The notes beneath the pieces are model-generated. The model made no database searches and was not told the origin of the DNA. It was given only the letters and a program-made list of their open reading frames with translations. Positions 1 to 6,631 of a stretch of 14,747 nucleotides of DNA are shown in pieces. The DNA is from Acidobacteriota bacterium (GTDB lineage Bacteria > Acidobacteriota > Terriglobia > Terriglobales > Acidobacteriaceae): NCBI GenBank assembly GCA_021780095.1, contig JAJXZK010000423.1:1-14747 (forward strand), read 5' to 3'. The translations under genes were made by a program, and so were the position numbers. The first letter of the stretch is position 1; each line of letters opens with the position of its first letter.

Positions 1-897
1 AAAGTCGCGATTCTGCTTCGCCAGCTCCGAGCCCATCAACTGATACGGGGGTTTCAATTCCCCAGGATCATTCTTGTTTTTCATCAACCTTTGATAGGAG
101 CACAGATCGTATTTCAGAAGGTCATAGCCCCATTTCGCAAACAAGCCGGCATCCTGCGCCTCGTGCTGATAGCTGCCCTCAAATCCTCCGCAGGTTCGGG
201 GACCTGGGGAGATGTAGATGCCGATCTTCAGCCCCTGGCCATGCACGTAATCGGCAAGCGCCTCCATATCGGGAAAGTTCAAGTTGGATCTCAGATTTCC
301 CTCGACATCACGGGGCGCGCCGCCGATCATCGGATCGGAAGAGCTGGGTTTGATGTTCCAGCCGTCGTCGATATCGATGAACGAATATCCATAGTTGACG
401 AGACCACTTGAGATCATTGCGTTGGTCTGCGCACGAACCATGGCATCGCTGATTTCAAGGTGGACCATGTACCAGGTACTCCAGCCCATGGGTGGAGTCA
501 AGGCAATTTTGTCGCCGGAAACAATTCGAAAATGCCGCTTGGCGGTTCCCAGGGCATTGCGCGCTTGCAACGTGATGTCGTATTTCCCGGGATGCGAGAG
601 CACACCGCGCAGAATGCCGGTCGCGGGATCAAGCATCAAACCAGCGGGGAGATGTTTGGCGGAAAATGTCATGGGACGATCGCCGGTCGCCGGAATCCGA
701 TAGAGGAGCGGATGACCGGGATGGACGCCGTAGAGCGTGGGTCCATTGATTTGCGGTTTGGGCGATGGTGGGGGTGTTCGTATTCCTCTCTCCGCGTCGG
801 GTTGCGCATGCGCCGCTGTCGCAGCCGTGATGAAAAAGAACGCGGCCAGAAACAAAAAGGCTGCAGTCGATCGAAATCGCCCGATGAATCGCTTCAT
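1..897 (-). CDS. GH27 alpha-galactosidase, secreted, with N-terminal Ig-like module (3' end outside window)
   Basis: Only the first 299 residues are in the window. Residues 1-31 form a signal peptide (basic start, hydrophobic core, Ala-His-Ala before QPDA). Residues about 47-128 match the He_PIG-associated plus He_PIG putative Ig module found in bacterial glycosidases (LPAGLMLDPATG at 83-94). The GH27 barrel starts at PPMGWSSW (135-142), followed by DIDDGW (175-180) and KYDLC (262-266). D264 is the expected nucleophile of this retaining family; the acid/base Asp lies beyond the window. It should release alpha-linked galactose from oligosaccharides or polysaccharides in the periplasm or outside. 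The start is supported by AAGGAG at 907-912, 9 nt upstream. It lies 88 bp downstream of kdsC on the same strand and may be co-transcribed. Family call is firm; the exact substrate cannot be told. Confidence 0.93.
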   Translation of the reverse strand, partial: MKRFIGRFRSTAAFLFLAAFFFITAATAAHAQPDAERGIRTPPPSPKPQINGPTLYGVHPGHPLLYRIPATGDRPMTFSAKHLPAGLMLDPATGILRGVLSHPGKYDITLQARNALGTAKRHFRIVSGDKIALTPPMGWSTWYMVHLEISDAMVRAQTNAMISSGLVNYGYSFIDIDDGWNIKPSSSDPMIGGAPRDVEGNLRSNLNFPDMEALADYVHGQGLKIGIYISPGPRTCGGFEGSYQHEAQDAGLFAKWGYDLLKYDLCSYQRLMKNKNDPGELKPPYQLMGSELAKQNRDF

Positions 898-906
898 ATG
901 AAACTT

Positions 907-912
907 CTCCTT
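907..912 (-). promoter_or_regulatory. Ribosome binding site of the GH27 gene
   Basis: AAGGAG on the minus strand, 9 nt before the ATG at 897. It supports this start over other in-frame codons. Confidence 0.7.
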
Positions 913-985
913 CGATTCTGCCAACGAGTGGGAAGGACCTCTGCGGCGACGCAGCACGCACTGCCCCGACCTGCGCGCATTTCGA

Positions 986-1546
986 TTACGCCAGCGCTTT
1001 CGGAATCGCTTCTTCCCATCGTCCCTGCGCCTTCAGGATTAGCTCCACGACTTCGCGGGCTGCACCTTGGCCTCCGTTCGCCTGCGTCACATAGTGACAG
1101 ATCGCCTTCAACTCCGGCGCCGCATTCGCTACCGCGACCGCCAGTCCGGCGAGTTTCGACACTGGCATATCCGGCAGATCGTCTCCCAGGTACGCCACTT
1201 CCTCAGCGGTCACTCCGGCTTTCTGCATGCACTCTTCAAACGCCGCGGTTTTTGTGGCCTGGCCAAGATAGACGTAGGCGACCGAAAGCTCGTCGGCGCG
1301 CTGCTGCACCGCCGGAGATTTTCTTCCAGTGATGAAGCCTGTCTGGATGCCCATAATCTGCGCCAGCTTGATGGCCAGGCCGTCTTGAGAATTGAAGACC
1401 TTCAGCTCCGCGATGCCGCCGTTGTTGGGGAAGGAAATGAGGCAGACACCGCCGTCGGTCAGGGTGCCATCGATATCCATCAGAAAGAGGCGAATCTTTT
1501 TGGCGCGTTCCAGCAGCGAAGGGCTTGGCGTGGGTGTGTCTGGCAT
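986..1546 (-). CDS. kdsC: 3-deoxy-D-manno-octulosonate 8-phosphate phosphatase (KdsC, HAD family)
   Basis: This 186-residue protein has the normal length of stand-alone KdsC. It hydrolyses Kdo-8-phosphate to Kdo and phosphate in the cytoplasm, a step of lipopolysaccharide inner-core synthesis. HAD motifs are complete: DIDGT with nucleophile D24 and acid/base D26, FITGRKS with T73, K99, and GDDLPD with D122/D123/D126. The late GGQGAARE segment near residues 158-165 matches the KdsC C-terminal signature. HAD subclass C0/C1 proteins of this type lack a large cap and work as tetramers. The ATG at 1546 has only a weak upstream purine stretch. The gene is 41 bp downstream of the VOC gene on the same strand, so they may be co-transcribed. 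No other Kdo genes are in the window. Confidence 0.93.
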   Translation of the reverse strand: MPDTPTPSPSLLERAKKIRLFLMDIDGTLTDGGVCLISFPNNGGIAELKVFNSQDGLAIKLAQIMGIQTGFITGRKSPAVQQRADELSVAYVYLGQATKTAAFEECMQKAGVTAEEVAYLGDDLPDMPVSKLAGLAVAVANAAPELKAICHYVTQANGGQGAAREVVELILKAQGRWEEAIPKALA

Positions 1547-1581
1547 GCTGCGATTTTATCGTGCGAGCGGCCGGAGCGAAT

Positions 1582-1599
1582 GTCACCTTATACGGTGAC
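1582..1599. repeat. Short perfect inverted repeat at the VOC/kdsC junction
   Basis: GTCACC (1582-1587) and GGTGAC (1594-1599) are perfect arms around a 6-nt loop that contains the VOC stop codon. No T-run follows on the minus strand, so it is not a standard terminator. It could be an mRNA-stabilising or processing hairpin, or chance. Confidence 0.3.
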
Positions 1600-1971
1600 G
1601 GAAATCTCAATCAAATTGCGGTCGGGATCGCGTAGATAAATGGAGCGAAGTTTTCCGATAGCGCCGTCGCGTTCGACCGGGCCCGCTTCAATGTGAACTT
1701 TTTGCTCTTGCAAATATTCCATGACAGTTTCGAGGGAGGTCGTTGTCAGGAAGCAGAGGTCGGCGGCTCCCGGCGTTGGATGCGCGGCTTTGGGTTCGAA
1801 CTCATGTCCGCGCTGGTGCAGGTTCAGTCGTTGGATGCCGAAGGCGAGCGCCTTGCGGCCGTCGACCTTGATGAGGTCCATTCCCAGAACTTCCGTGTAG
1901 AAATCGACGGTGGCATCAATGTTGGCCACGGTCAGAACCAGGTGATCCAAGTGCTCCAGGACGAATGCCAT
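1588..1971 (-). CDS. VOC (glyoxalase/bleomycin-resistance fold) family protein
   Basis: A 127-residue single-unit VOC protein with two beta-alpha-beta-beta-beta modules. It opens with HLDHLVLTVANID and ends with DPDRNLIEIS, both classic VOC signatures. H10, H52 and E122 sit at three of the metal-ligand positions typical of this superfamily, so a divalent-metal enzyme is likely. The closest style is the small YaeR/YwbC or fosfomycin-resistance-like group, but the substrate cannot be assigned from sequence. The ATG at 1971 is preceded by a modest GGTAGG. It lies upstream of kdsC on the same strand and 113 bp downstream of the DUF4242 gene. Family certain, function open: isomerase, lyase, glutathione transferase and dioxygenase activities all occur in this fold. 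Confidence 0.85.
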   Translation of the reverse strand: MAFVLEHLDHLVLTVANIDATVDFYTEVLGMDLIKVDGRKALAFGIQRLNLHQRGHEFEPKAAHPTPGAADLCFLTTTSLETVMEYLQEQKVHIEAGPVERDGAIGKLRSIYLRDPDRNLIEISVTV

Positions 1972-2084
1972 AGGCCTACCATGCTACTGCCAAATCGTTA
2001 CGAATCGCCAATGTTGGTAGGGATAATTCGCCAGATCGCGGAGAACTCGCGCCGACAACGCCCCTATCGACGGATCGGGCTGGG

Positions 2085-2357
2085 CTAGTCGGCCGTGGTG
2101 GGATCGATGACCGACCGAACCTGCGAGACACGGTTCGCTGGAAATCCGCCCATCTCCGCATGTTTGCGCACGGTTCCTTCATCCGGAGCAATGTAGATGC
2201 AGTAGATCTTGTCATCGGTGACGTAGCTTTGGACCCATTGGATCTGAGGACCAAGCTGTCGCAGGACGCCGCAGGAGGTTTGCGATACGGCCTGCAGTTG
2301 GTCCGGGGACATCTTCCCGGCTCCTGGAATCTCCCGTTCAATCACGAATTTTGGCAT
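2085..2357 (-). CDS. DUF4242 small protein (SCO4226-like)
   Basis: A 90-residue protein beginning MPKFVIEREIPGAG with central WVQSYVTDDKIYCIYIAP and a C-terminal RVSQVRSVIDP, the full pattern of DUF4242. The fold is a ferredoxin-like alpha-beta dimer. The Streptomyces member SCO4226 binds nickel, but whether this one does is unknown. Conserved Cys, His and acidic residues include C29, C53 and H66. No signal peptide or membrane segment, so probably cytoplasmic. The ATG at 2357 follows GAGGG at a suitable distance. The gene starts a run of minus-strand genes and diverges from the small repeat protein at 2422; the 64-bp gap must hold both promoters. Confidence 0.85.
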   Translation of the reverse strand: MPKFVIEREIPGAGKMSPDQLQAVSQTSCGVLRQLGPQIQWVQSYVTDDKIYCIYIAPDEGTVRKHAEMGGFPANRVSQVRSVIDPTTAD

Positions 2358-2421
2358 GGCTGAACCCTCGCTCGGATGATGTTACCGCAACCACCGATGC
2401 TTGGCGGGTACAATTTCGGTC

Positions 2422-2655
2422 ATGATGAAAAATCCAAAGCAGACATTGATTTCAGCATCGACCGGGTTTGCACTGCTCGCAGTCGCGATGGGGGCGGCCG
2501 CTGTGGGAGCCATCGCGGTTGGAGCTGTCGCTGTGGGCGCGTTCGCGATTGGAAAGCTCGGCAGTCGACAAGGCCGCGTCGAGAAGCTGGAGATTGGCGA
2601 ACTGACCTTGGACCGGCTGATTATTCAGGAGCGGATGACGGAAGAAAAGGAATAA
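2422..2655 (+). CDS. Small protein made of five-residue hydrophobic repeats
   Basis: A 77-residue protein from the ATG at 2422 (an ATG at 2425 and a TTG at 2401 are alternatives). After a short basic start, residues 24-43 are four tandem copies of G-A-x-A-V/I. The period of five with Leu/Ile continues in a charged form to about residue 68 (VEKLE, IGELT, LDRLI). This could be a transmembrane helix with an amphipathic tail or a small pentapeptide-like beta helix; sequence alone does not decide. I recall similar short proteins in other bacteria but know no function. There is no clear Shine-Dalgarno. TACAAT at 2409-2414 ends 7 nt before the ATG, so a leaderless transcript is possible. It diverges from the DUF4242 gene. 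Confidence 0.6.
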   Translation: MMKNPKQTLISASTGFALLAVAMGAAAVGAIAVGAVAVGAFAIGKLGSRQGRVEKLEIGELTLDRLIIQERMTEEKE

Positions 2656-2736
2656 AGTTCACGGATTCTTGTTAGCAGGATGCATCCAGCTCCTTCGCCG
2701 GAGGGTTGAGACGCGATCCGTGATTTCGATGCAGCG

Positions 2737-3318
2737 CTATTTCCGATATAGCAAGCGCGGCCCGCTGAGTTGCTGCACTCTCAGGTTGATCCTGACTTCC
2801 ACATGGTCCTCAATCTTCACGAACGGGATGCCTTTGTTCATTCCATATTCCTTGCGATTGAAGACGAGCACTCCCTGAACTTCATCTTCGCCGGTTTGCT
2901 TGGCGGGGATCGTCAACTTCAGTTTCTCTTGCTTCGAGACTCCACGAATGGAAAAATCCCCGTCTACATCGAAGGTGGTCGGGCTGGTCTGGACCACCTT
3001 CGTCGAGTGAAACGTGATTTTGGGGTAATGCTCGACGTAGAAAAAGTCTTGACCCTTCAGCTTGTTATTCTTTATGCCGCTTCCGGTATCCACCGTGGCC
3101 GCGTCGATAGCAATCGACAGCACGCCGGATGTCACGTCCGGGGAGGCGAATTTCAGCGTGGCGTGCCAGATGTCGAATTTTCCGATGATGGCGACCGAGG
3201 ACTTGACCGAAAAACGAATGCTGCTTTCCCTTGGAGTGACAGAGAAAACCGGCGCTTGCGCGCGGCTGCCCAGCGGCATCAAGGCGAAGCCGAGCAGACA
3301 AAGAACGACCGATCGCAT
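2737..3318 (-). CDS. YceI-family periplasmic lipid-binding protein
   Basis: A 193-residue secreted lipocalin-like protein. Residues 1-21 are a signal peptide (MRSVVLCLLGFALMPLG, cleavage near SRAQA). The rest fits YceI: an early beta strand with SSIRFSVKSS, then FDIWHATLKF, KGQDFFYVEHYPKITFHS, FSIRGVSKQEKLKLTI, and a terminal VEVRINLRVQ strand. Family members form an eight-stranded barrel that holds a polyisoprenoid or other long amphiphile. The ATG at 3318 was chosen because the signal peptide starts there and AGGA precedes it; an upstream in-frame ATG at 3375 would add 19 residues and bury the signal. It is divergent from the 3473 gene. Family secure; the bound lipid is unknown. Confidence 0.88.
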   Translation of the reverse strand: MRSVVLCLLGFALMPLGSRAQAPVFSVTPRESSIRFSVKSSVAIIGKFDIWHATLKFASPDVTSGVLSIAIDAATVDTGSGIKNNKLKGQDFFYVEHYPKITFHSTKVVQTSPTTFDVDGDFSIRGVSKQEKLKLTIPAKQTGEDEVQGVLVFNRKEYGMNKGIPFVKIEDHVEVRINLRVQQLSGPRLLYRK

Positions 3319-3403
3319 GGTTCCTGAGTGTCGAATGCTGGCGCGCAGATTGTCAACCAAAAACCACGCTTGCATTGAGATACTCAGCTTTTATCCTGGG
3401 GGC

Positions 3404-3431
3404 GCGGATTCTTTCTCGCGGAGGAATCCGC
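3404..3431. repeat. Perfect 8-bp inverted repeat in a divergent intergenic region
   Basis: GCGGATTC (3404-3411) and GAATCCGC (3424-3431) are separated by 12 nt, about midway between the starts of the yceI-like gene (3318) and the Cys-rich small gene (3473). It could be a regulator binding site serving both promoters, or a hairpin in the leader of the plus-strand gene. Confidence 0.35.
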
Positions 3432-3459
3432 CGATACCGACATTAAACTCGAATCAGCC

Positions 3460-3467
3460 AAGGAGGT
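3460..3467 (+). promoter_or_regulatory. Near-perfect Shine-Dalgarno of the 76-residue protein
   Basis: AAGGAGGT with 5 nt to the ATG at 3473, the strongest ribosome binding site in the window. It fixes the start inside a longer open frame and argues that the small gene is real and well translated. Confidence 0.8.
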
Positions 3468-3472
3468 TAATC

Positions 3473-3703
3473 ATGGCTCTCAGCTTTGCTACAGAAATTC
3501 GCCCGTGTTTCCGAGAGGGAGACATTCAATGCATGGTACCCTCTGGAGTCAAGCTCGACGATCCCGCCTGGATGTGTGTGCCCGCCAACGCGCAAAGTGT
3601 GTACGACCAGGTGTCGAGTGGGCACATGCCTCCGGATGCGCCCTGGCCGCCCGATCGCATTTCACTTTTCAAGAAGTGGATGGACGCCGGCTGCCCGGTA
3701 TAG
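3473..3703 (+). CDS. Small Cys-containing protein with cytochrome-c-like C-terminal motif (no heme site)
   Basis: A 76-residue protein, start fixed by the AAGGAGGT site. It begins MALSFATEIRPCFREGDI and ends with a MPPDAPWPPDRISLFKKWMDAG segment (52-73). That C-terminal layout (MPP, W, hydrophobic, F, WMDAG) resembles the end of Planctomycete-type cytochrome c-like domains, but there is no CxxCH heme motif. I recall small proteins of this IRPxFRxxDIxxM type in Acidobacteriota and other soil bacteria, with no established function. Four Cys (C12, C20, C35, C74) could bind metal or form disulfides, although no signal peptide is seen. Its last 35 bp overlap the 3' end of the DoxX-like gene on the other strand. 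Confidence 0.8.
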   Translation: MALSFATEIRPCFREGDIQCMVPSGVKLDDPAWMCVPANAQSVYDQVSSGHMPPDAPWPPDRISLFKKWMDAGCPV

Positions 3704-4604
3704 TTCGCGGAGAATCAGGGATGGCGCGGGCGAGTGCGAGGATCGCAGCGGCAAAAAGCAGCGTATCCGCAAAGTAGTTGATCCCTTCCACCTTGGCTGC
3801 GATGCTGGGGGCGAGCAGCTGCGCAATCAGGATGGGGCCATAGACGAACAAGACCAGCAGCACGATCCATGAGCCGAGATACGTCGCCGCCAGGCGCGTT
3901 TTCCTGTTCAGCAGAATGGCTGCGCCGGAGATGACGAGAATTGTGCCGGTGAGATAGCCAATGAGCGGGCGCAGCGGAATATACGTGGGCATGATTTTTT
4001 CCAGCGGCACGCCGGGGCAATGCAGGGGGTGCAGAAAATGTTCGACGCCGTAGAAGATTGCGGCGACGCCGAGGATGATGCGGCCGACGGTGATCAGCTT
4101 GTTCCGGTGCGGACTGCGTATTGCGGCTGCTGCGAGGAGCCAGCCTCCAGCAGCGAAGGACAGTTCGCGGAGGACCAATGTCCATCCAAACCTGTTACTG
4201 GGGTTGGCGATAGCTCCTGGTAAATCTGACATCAGGACAAAAAGAAACATCATTGTGCCGAAGAGCAGGCCGGACCAGCGCACCTGAATTTTTGTGGCGA
4301 TGCTGAACGACGCGGCGAGCAATGCGACGCCGACGAGATACGCCCAGAACAGGCGGAACGGCATGTAGTCCGGCACGGCGGGTAGGACGAAGGCGACGCT
4401 GACGAGATGCAATGCGCCGAAGACCGCCAGCGGAATCGCGAAACACATGTTCGTCATGGCGACGAATTTGTCGAGGCGGTAAGCGCGCGCGATATCGGAC
4501 TTCGCGGACCATAGACCGACCAGAAAAAGCAGGACGCCGGCGCTGCACATGGCCACCACCGTGCGCGAAGCTGCGGAGAACAGGATCAGAAGAGTGATGT
4601 GCAT
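3669..4604 (-). CDS. Duplicated DoxX-type integral membrane protein
   Basis: A 311-residue protein with about eight or nine hydrophobic helices (near residues 5-32, 48-78, 84-104, 109-130, 140-162, 170-192, 211-232, 240-260 and 275-295). Two parts are clearly related: residues 60-102 (FGALH, then VPDYMPFRLFWAYLVG) and 182-231 (YGVEH, then MPTYIPLRPLIGYLTG). Each has the helix-His-loop-MPxxxP-helix look of DoxX/SURF4-type proteins, so this is probably an internal duplication or fusion of two DoxX units. Family members are linked loosely to thiosulfate:quinone oxidoreduction or redox stress; no reaction can be assigned here. The first Met at 4604 has no clear Shine-Dalgarno, so M19 is another possible start. 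It converges on and overlaps the small gene at 3473-3703. Confidence 0.82.
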   Translation of the reverse strand: MHITLLILFSAASRTVVAMCSAGVLLFLVGLWSAKSDIARAYRLDKFVAMTNMCFAIPLAVFGALHLVSVAFVLPAVPDYMPFRLFWAYLVGVALLAASFSIATKIQVRWSGLLFGTMMFLFVLMSDLPGAIANPSNRFGWTLVLRELSFAAGGWLLAAAAIRSPHRNKLITVGRIILGVAAIFYGVEHFLHPLHCPGVPLEKIMPTYIPLRPLIGYLTGTILVISGAAILLNRKTRLAATYLGSWIVLLVLFVYGPILIAQLLAPSIAAKVEGINYFADTLLFAAAILALARAIPDSPRTIPGSRRPSTS

Positions 4605-4795
4605 ACGGATGGGCGCTACATTCGAGGACTCTGTCTAGCCGGCCAACATTGCTTCGAATTGTACAGCGATAGCGAGCCGGCGGAGTGTGTGCGGGTGAAT
4701 CCATGCTGGCGGCTAGTGGCAGGATCTGCGTCGTTGAGACAGGGGCGGGCGCGACGAGTGCGGCGTCGGGTTACAGTACGAACAGGGTCCGGTAC

Positions 4796-5359
4796 ATGGA
4801 AACTTTAGACTTCAAAACGTCTGCGGATTTTCGTCAGTGGCTGGAGAAAAACCATGCCGCGTCCGATGGGATATGGTTGCGCATTTCCAGGAAGGATTCG
4901 CAGGAGACATCCCTGACCTACGCGGAAGCGCTGGATCAGGCGCTTTGCTATGGATGGATTGATGGCCAGAAAAAACCGTTCGACAAACACTCCTGGCTGC
5001 AAAAATTTACACCGAGGCGTCCCAAAAGCGGGTGGTCGAAAATCAACACGCAGCATGTGGAACGTCTTATCCAGGCAGAAGCCATGACCCCTGCGGGGAT
5101 GAAAGCCGTGGAAGCTGCCAAGGCCGATGGTCGATGGGAAGCCGCGTATGCTTCCTCCAGAAGTGCTGCGCCGCCGGAGGATTTTCTCAAAGAGTTGAGG
5201 AAGAATAAAAAGGCAGAGGCATTGTTTAAGACGCTCAACAAAGCCAATGTGTATGCGATTGTGTATCGCCTGGAAACGGCAAAGAGGCCGGAGACCCGAG
5301 AGAAACGGATGAAGGCGATTCTCGCCATGATGGAGGAAGGCAAAGCCTTTCATCCTTAA
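4796..5359 (+). CDS. YdeI/OmpD-associated (OmdA) family protein
   Basis: A 187-residue cytoplasmic protein. The N-terminal half has the family signature: FRQWLEKNHAASDGIWLRI (12-30), EALDQALCYGWIDGQ (44-58), FTPRRPKSGWSKIN and then a NTQHVERL helix. The C-terminal part (about 125-187) is the helical OmdA portion with FKTLNKANVYAIVYRLETA and RKMKAI-like helices. Members of the group are annotated as bacteriocin-protection or OmpD-associated proteins, but the biochemical role is unclear. The ATG at 4796 was chosen because the conserved domain starts at residue 5; the open frame continues upstream to 4685 without family-like sequence. No strong Shine-Dalgarno is present. The 191 bp upstream to the DoxX-like gene, which diverges from here, show no clear signals. 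Confidence 0.85.
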   Translation: METLDFKTSADFRQWLEKNHAASDGIWLRISRKDSQETSLTYAEALDQALCYGWIDGQKKPFDKHSWLQKFTPRRPKSGWSKINTQHVERLIQAEAMTPAGMKAVEAAKADGRWEAAYASSRSAAPPEDFLKELRKNKKAEALFKTLNKANVYAIVYRLETAKRPETREKRMKAILAMMEEGKAFHP

Positions 5360-5425
5360 TGGGCCTAGTATTCGGCTTCGCCGCCGTGGCTACTCGCGAG
5401 GATCACGGCTTTGCGGGCGAGTAAG

Positions 5426-6109
5426 ATGGAACAACCTATGGTTAAGAGACCTTCGTCAGACACTCCGCAGGTCCGGAAGCAGATTGCGTGGGCGACGTGG
5501 ATAGCGACGATAACCGCAGTAGGTTCTCTCTTCGTCGGTTATGCCGCGATGAAAACGCAGACTGTCCAGAACGCACCTTACATCGCTCTTGAGAAGATAA
5601 GCACAGCGCCAAATCCGTATCAACATGAGGAGGGAACCCATGCCGATTTAGATACGCAGGTCATTTTCAAGAACGATGGTGCAACGCAGGCCGTTAATCT
5701 CACCTTCACGAGCCTTGGATGGTTTTCATCGTCAACAGCACAGACGTTCGCGACGTCGCGAACAAGGGGGTTGCACGTTACTGAGATTTTGCAGATCACA
5801 TCTCCGTGGCAGGTCATGTCTTCCAGCGACAGCCTCGACAGGGATCAACCAACAAATCGTTTCTTTACAGGCTTTCCGCGAAGCGATGAGACCCAAAGCG
5901 CTACCGACCATTTGTATATCGAAATCAATTACGACGATGGCTTCATGCGCCCATTTAGAGAACATTACATCGCTAGATTCTGCATTATCAGATTACCTGC
6001 AGGTACGGATATCGGCTCTGCCTATTCGTGGCACAGGTCCACCTTGGAAGACTGCCTTCCAGGGTACAAACAGCTGACCGCGGGAAAGAGCGGCCCCCTC
6101 CGCCGTTAA
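5426..6109 (+). CDS. Hypothetical protein with one N-terminal membrane anchor
   Basis: A 227-residue protein that I do not recognise. Residues 1-19 are polar and basic, residues 20-41 are one transmembrane helix, and the remaining 185 residues are a soluble domain probably facing the periplasm. That domain is rich in Ser, Thr and Asp with beta-type segments (TQVIFKNDGATQAVNLTFTS near 77-96; HLYIEINYDDGFMRPF further on), reminiscent of a beta-sandwich of the NDG-x-AxNL kind seen in single-pass bacterial proteins. Two late Cys could form a disulfide. ATG 5426 and ATG 5438 are both possible starts; neither has a strong ribosome site. It lies 66 bp after the OmdA-type gene on the same strand. It is followed directly by the decayed ubiD fragment, so the locus may have been rearranged. 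Confidence 0.65.
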   Translation: MEQPMVKRPSSDTPQVRKQIAWATWIATITAVGSLFVGYAAMKTQTVQNAPYIALEKISTAPNPYQHEEGTHADLDTQVIFKNDGATQAVNLTFTSLGWFSSSTAQTFATSRTRGLHVTEILQITSPWQVMSSSDSLDRDQPTNRFFTGFPRSDETQSATDHLYIEINYDDGFMRPFREHYIARFCIIRLPAGTDIGSAYSWHRSTLEDCLPGYKQLTAGKSGPLRR

Positions 6110-6186
6110 TCTTTTGCACAATCCTCGCAGTTGTTTCTGTCCCCGTCGCTCTCTACGTGTCTCATTCAGTTTGCTACGACTCACAG

Positions 6187-6303
6187 TCCGACACGCGGTC
6201 GACTTTGGATTTGGTGGAGGGTCCATTCTTAGCATTTCAGGCCAGGGTCTTGTGAAGCCTTTGGCGGCCGAATTTCTGGTCATATTGGATGGCGGGTTTT
6301 GGT
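6187..6303 (-). pseudogene. Decayed 3' fragment of a second ubiD-family gene
   Basis: Read on the minus strand, this stretch encodes MTRNSAAKGFTRPWPEMLR, which matches ATRKWAAEGFTRPWPEMLR of the intact UbiD C-terminus (residues 532-550). One missing base, near 6221 against the intact gene, shifts the frame; after it the other frame reads STKSKVDRV against VTKAKVDAV. At DNA level 6199-6280 aligns with 6981-7063 at roughly 80 percent identity by hand count, with that single gap. The fragment has no upstream coding body: homology fades at the mazF stop (about 6305). It therefore cannot make a decarboxylase and is a remnant. Together with the intact gene end it brackets the toxin-antitoxin operon as imperfect direct repeats. 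Confidence 0.82.
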
Positions 6304-6304
6304 T

Positions 6305-6631
6305 TTACTGAAACAGGGTGATGGTTTTTGCCAACACCTCCTCCAGCAGTTCTGTGGACAGCGCGTCGACTTTTTTGCCGTGGCGGGCTTCGATATCGAG
6401 AACGCGGGGCTGGTCGCATCGAACGATTCCGGTGGTTCGGATGCCGGTGAGAGGGACAGCAAAACCGAGGCGGCGGGCGAATTCTCCCCCGTTGGTAATG
6501 GGCAGGATAACCGGCAATCTGGTGGCCTGATTGAACGCGGTGGGGGAGATGATGAGGACGGGACGATGGCCCTGCTGTTCGTGACCGATGGTGGGATCGA
6601 GCGACACGGTGTAAATATCTCCTCGATTCAT
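6305..6631 (-). CDS. mazF: MazF/ChpB-like toxin (type II TA endoribonuclease)
   Basis: A 108-residue PemK/MazF-fold protein. RGDIYTVSLDPTIGHEQQGH (3-22) is the family opening and is closest in style to ChpB. R23 after HEQQGH and T46 in PITNGG sit at the positions of the catalytic Arg and Thr of MazF enzymes. FARRLGFAVPL and VRCDQPRVLDIEAR complete the fold. It should cleave mRNA in a sequence-specific way when the antitoxin is lost. Its ATG (6631-6629) overlaps the antitoxin TGA (6630-6628) in an ATGA arrangement, indicating translational coupling. The open frame continues 12 codons upstream into the antitoxin, but the coupled ATG is far more likely. Length and key residues look intact, so the toxin is probably functional. 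Confidence 0.93.
   Translation of the reverse strand: MNRGDIYTVSLDPTIGHEQQGHRPVLIISPTAFNQATRLPVILPITNGGEFARRLGFAVPLTGIRTTGIVRCDQPRVLDIEARHGKKVDALSTELLEEVLAKTITLFQ

Noticed and set aside
460..1332. Long plus-strand frame opposite the GH27 and kdsC genes
   Set aside because: Arg/Pro/Ser-rich shadow translation of GC-rich coding DNA on the other strand, with no domain.
1582..1599. Hairpin as a terminator of the VOC gene
   Set aside because: The stem is short, the stop codon lies in the loop and no T-run follows on the minus strand.
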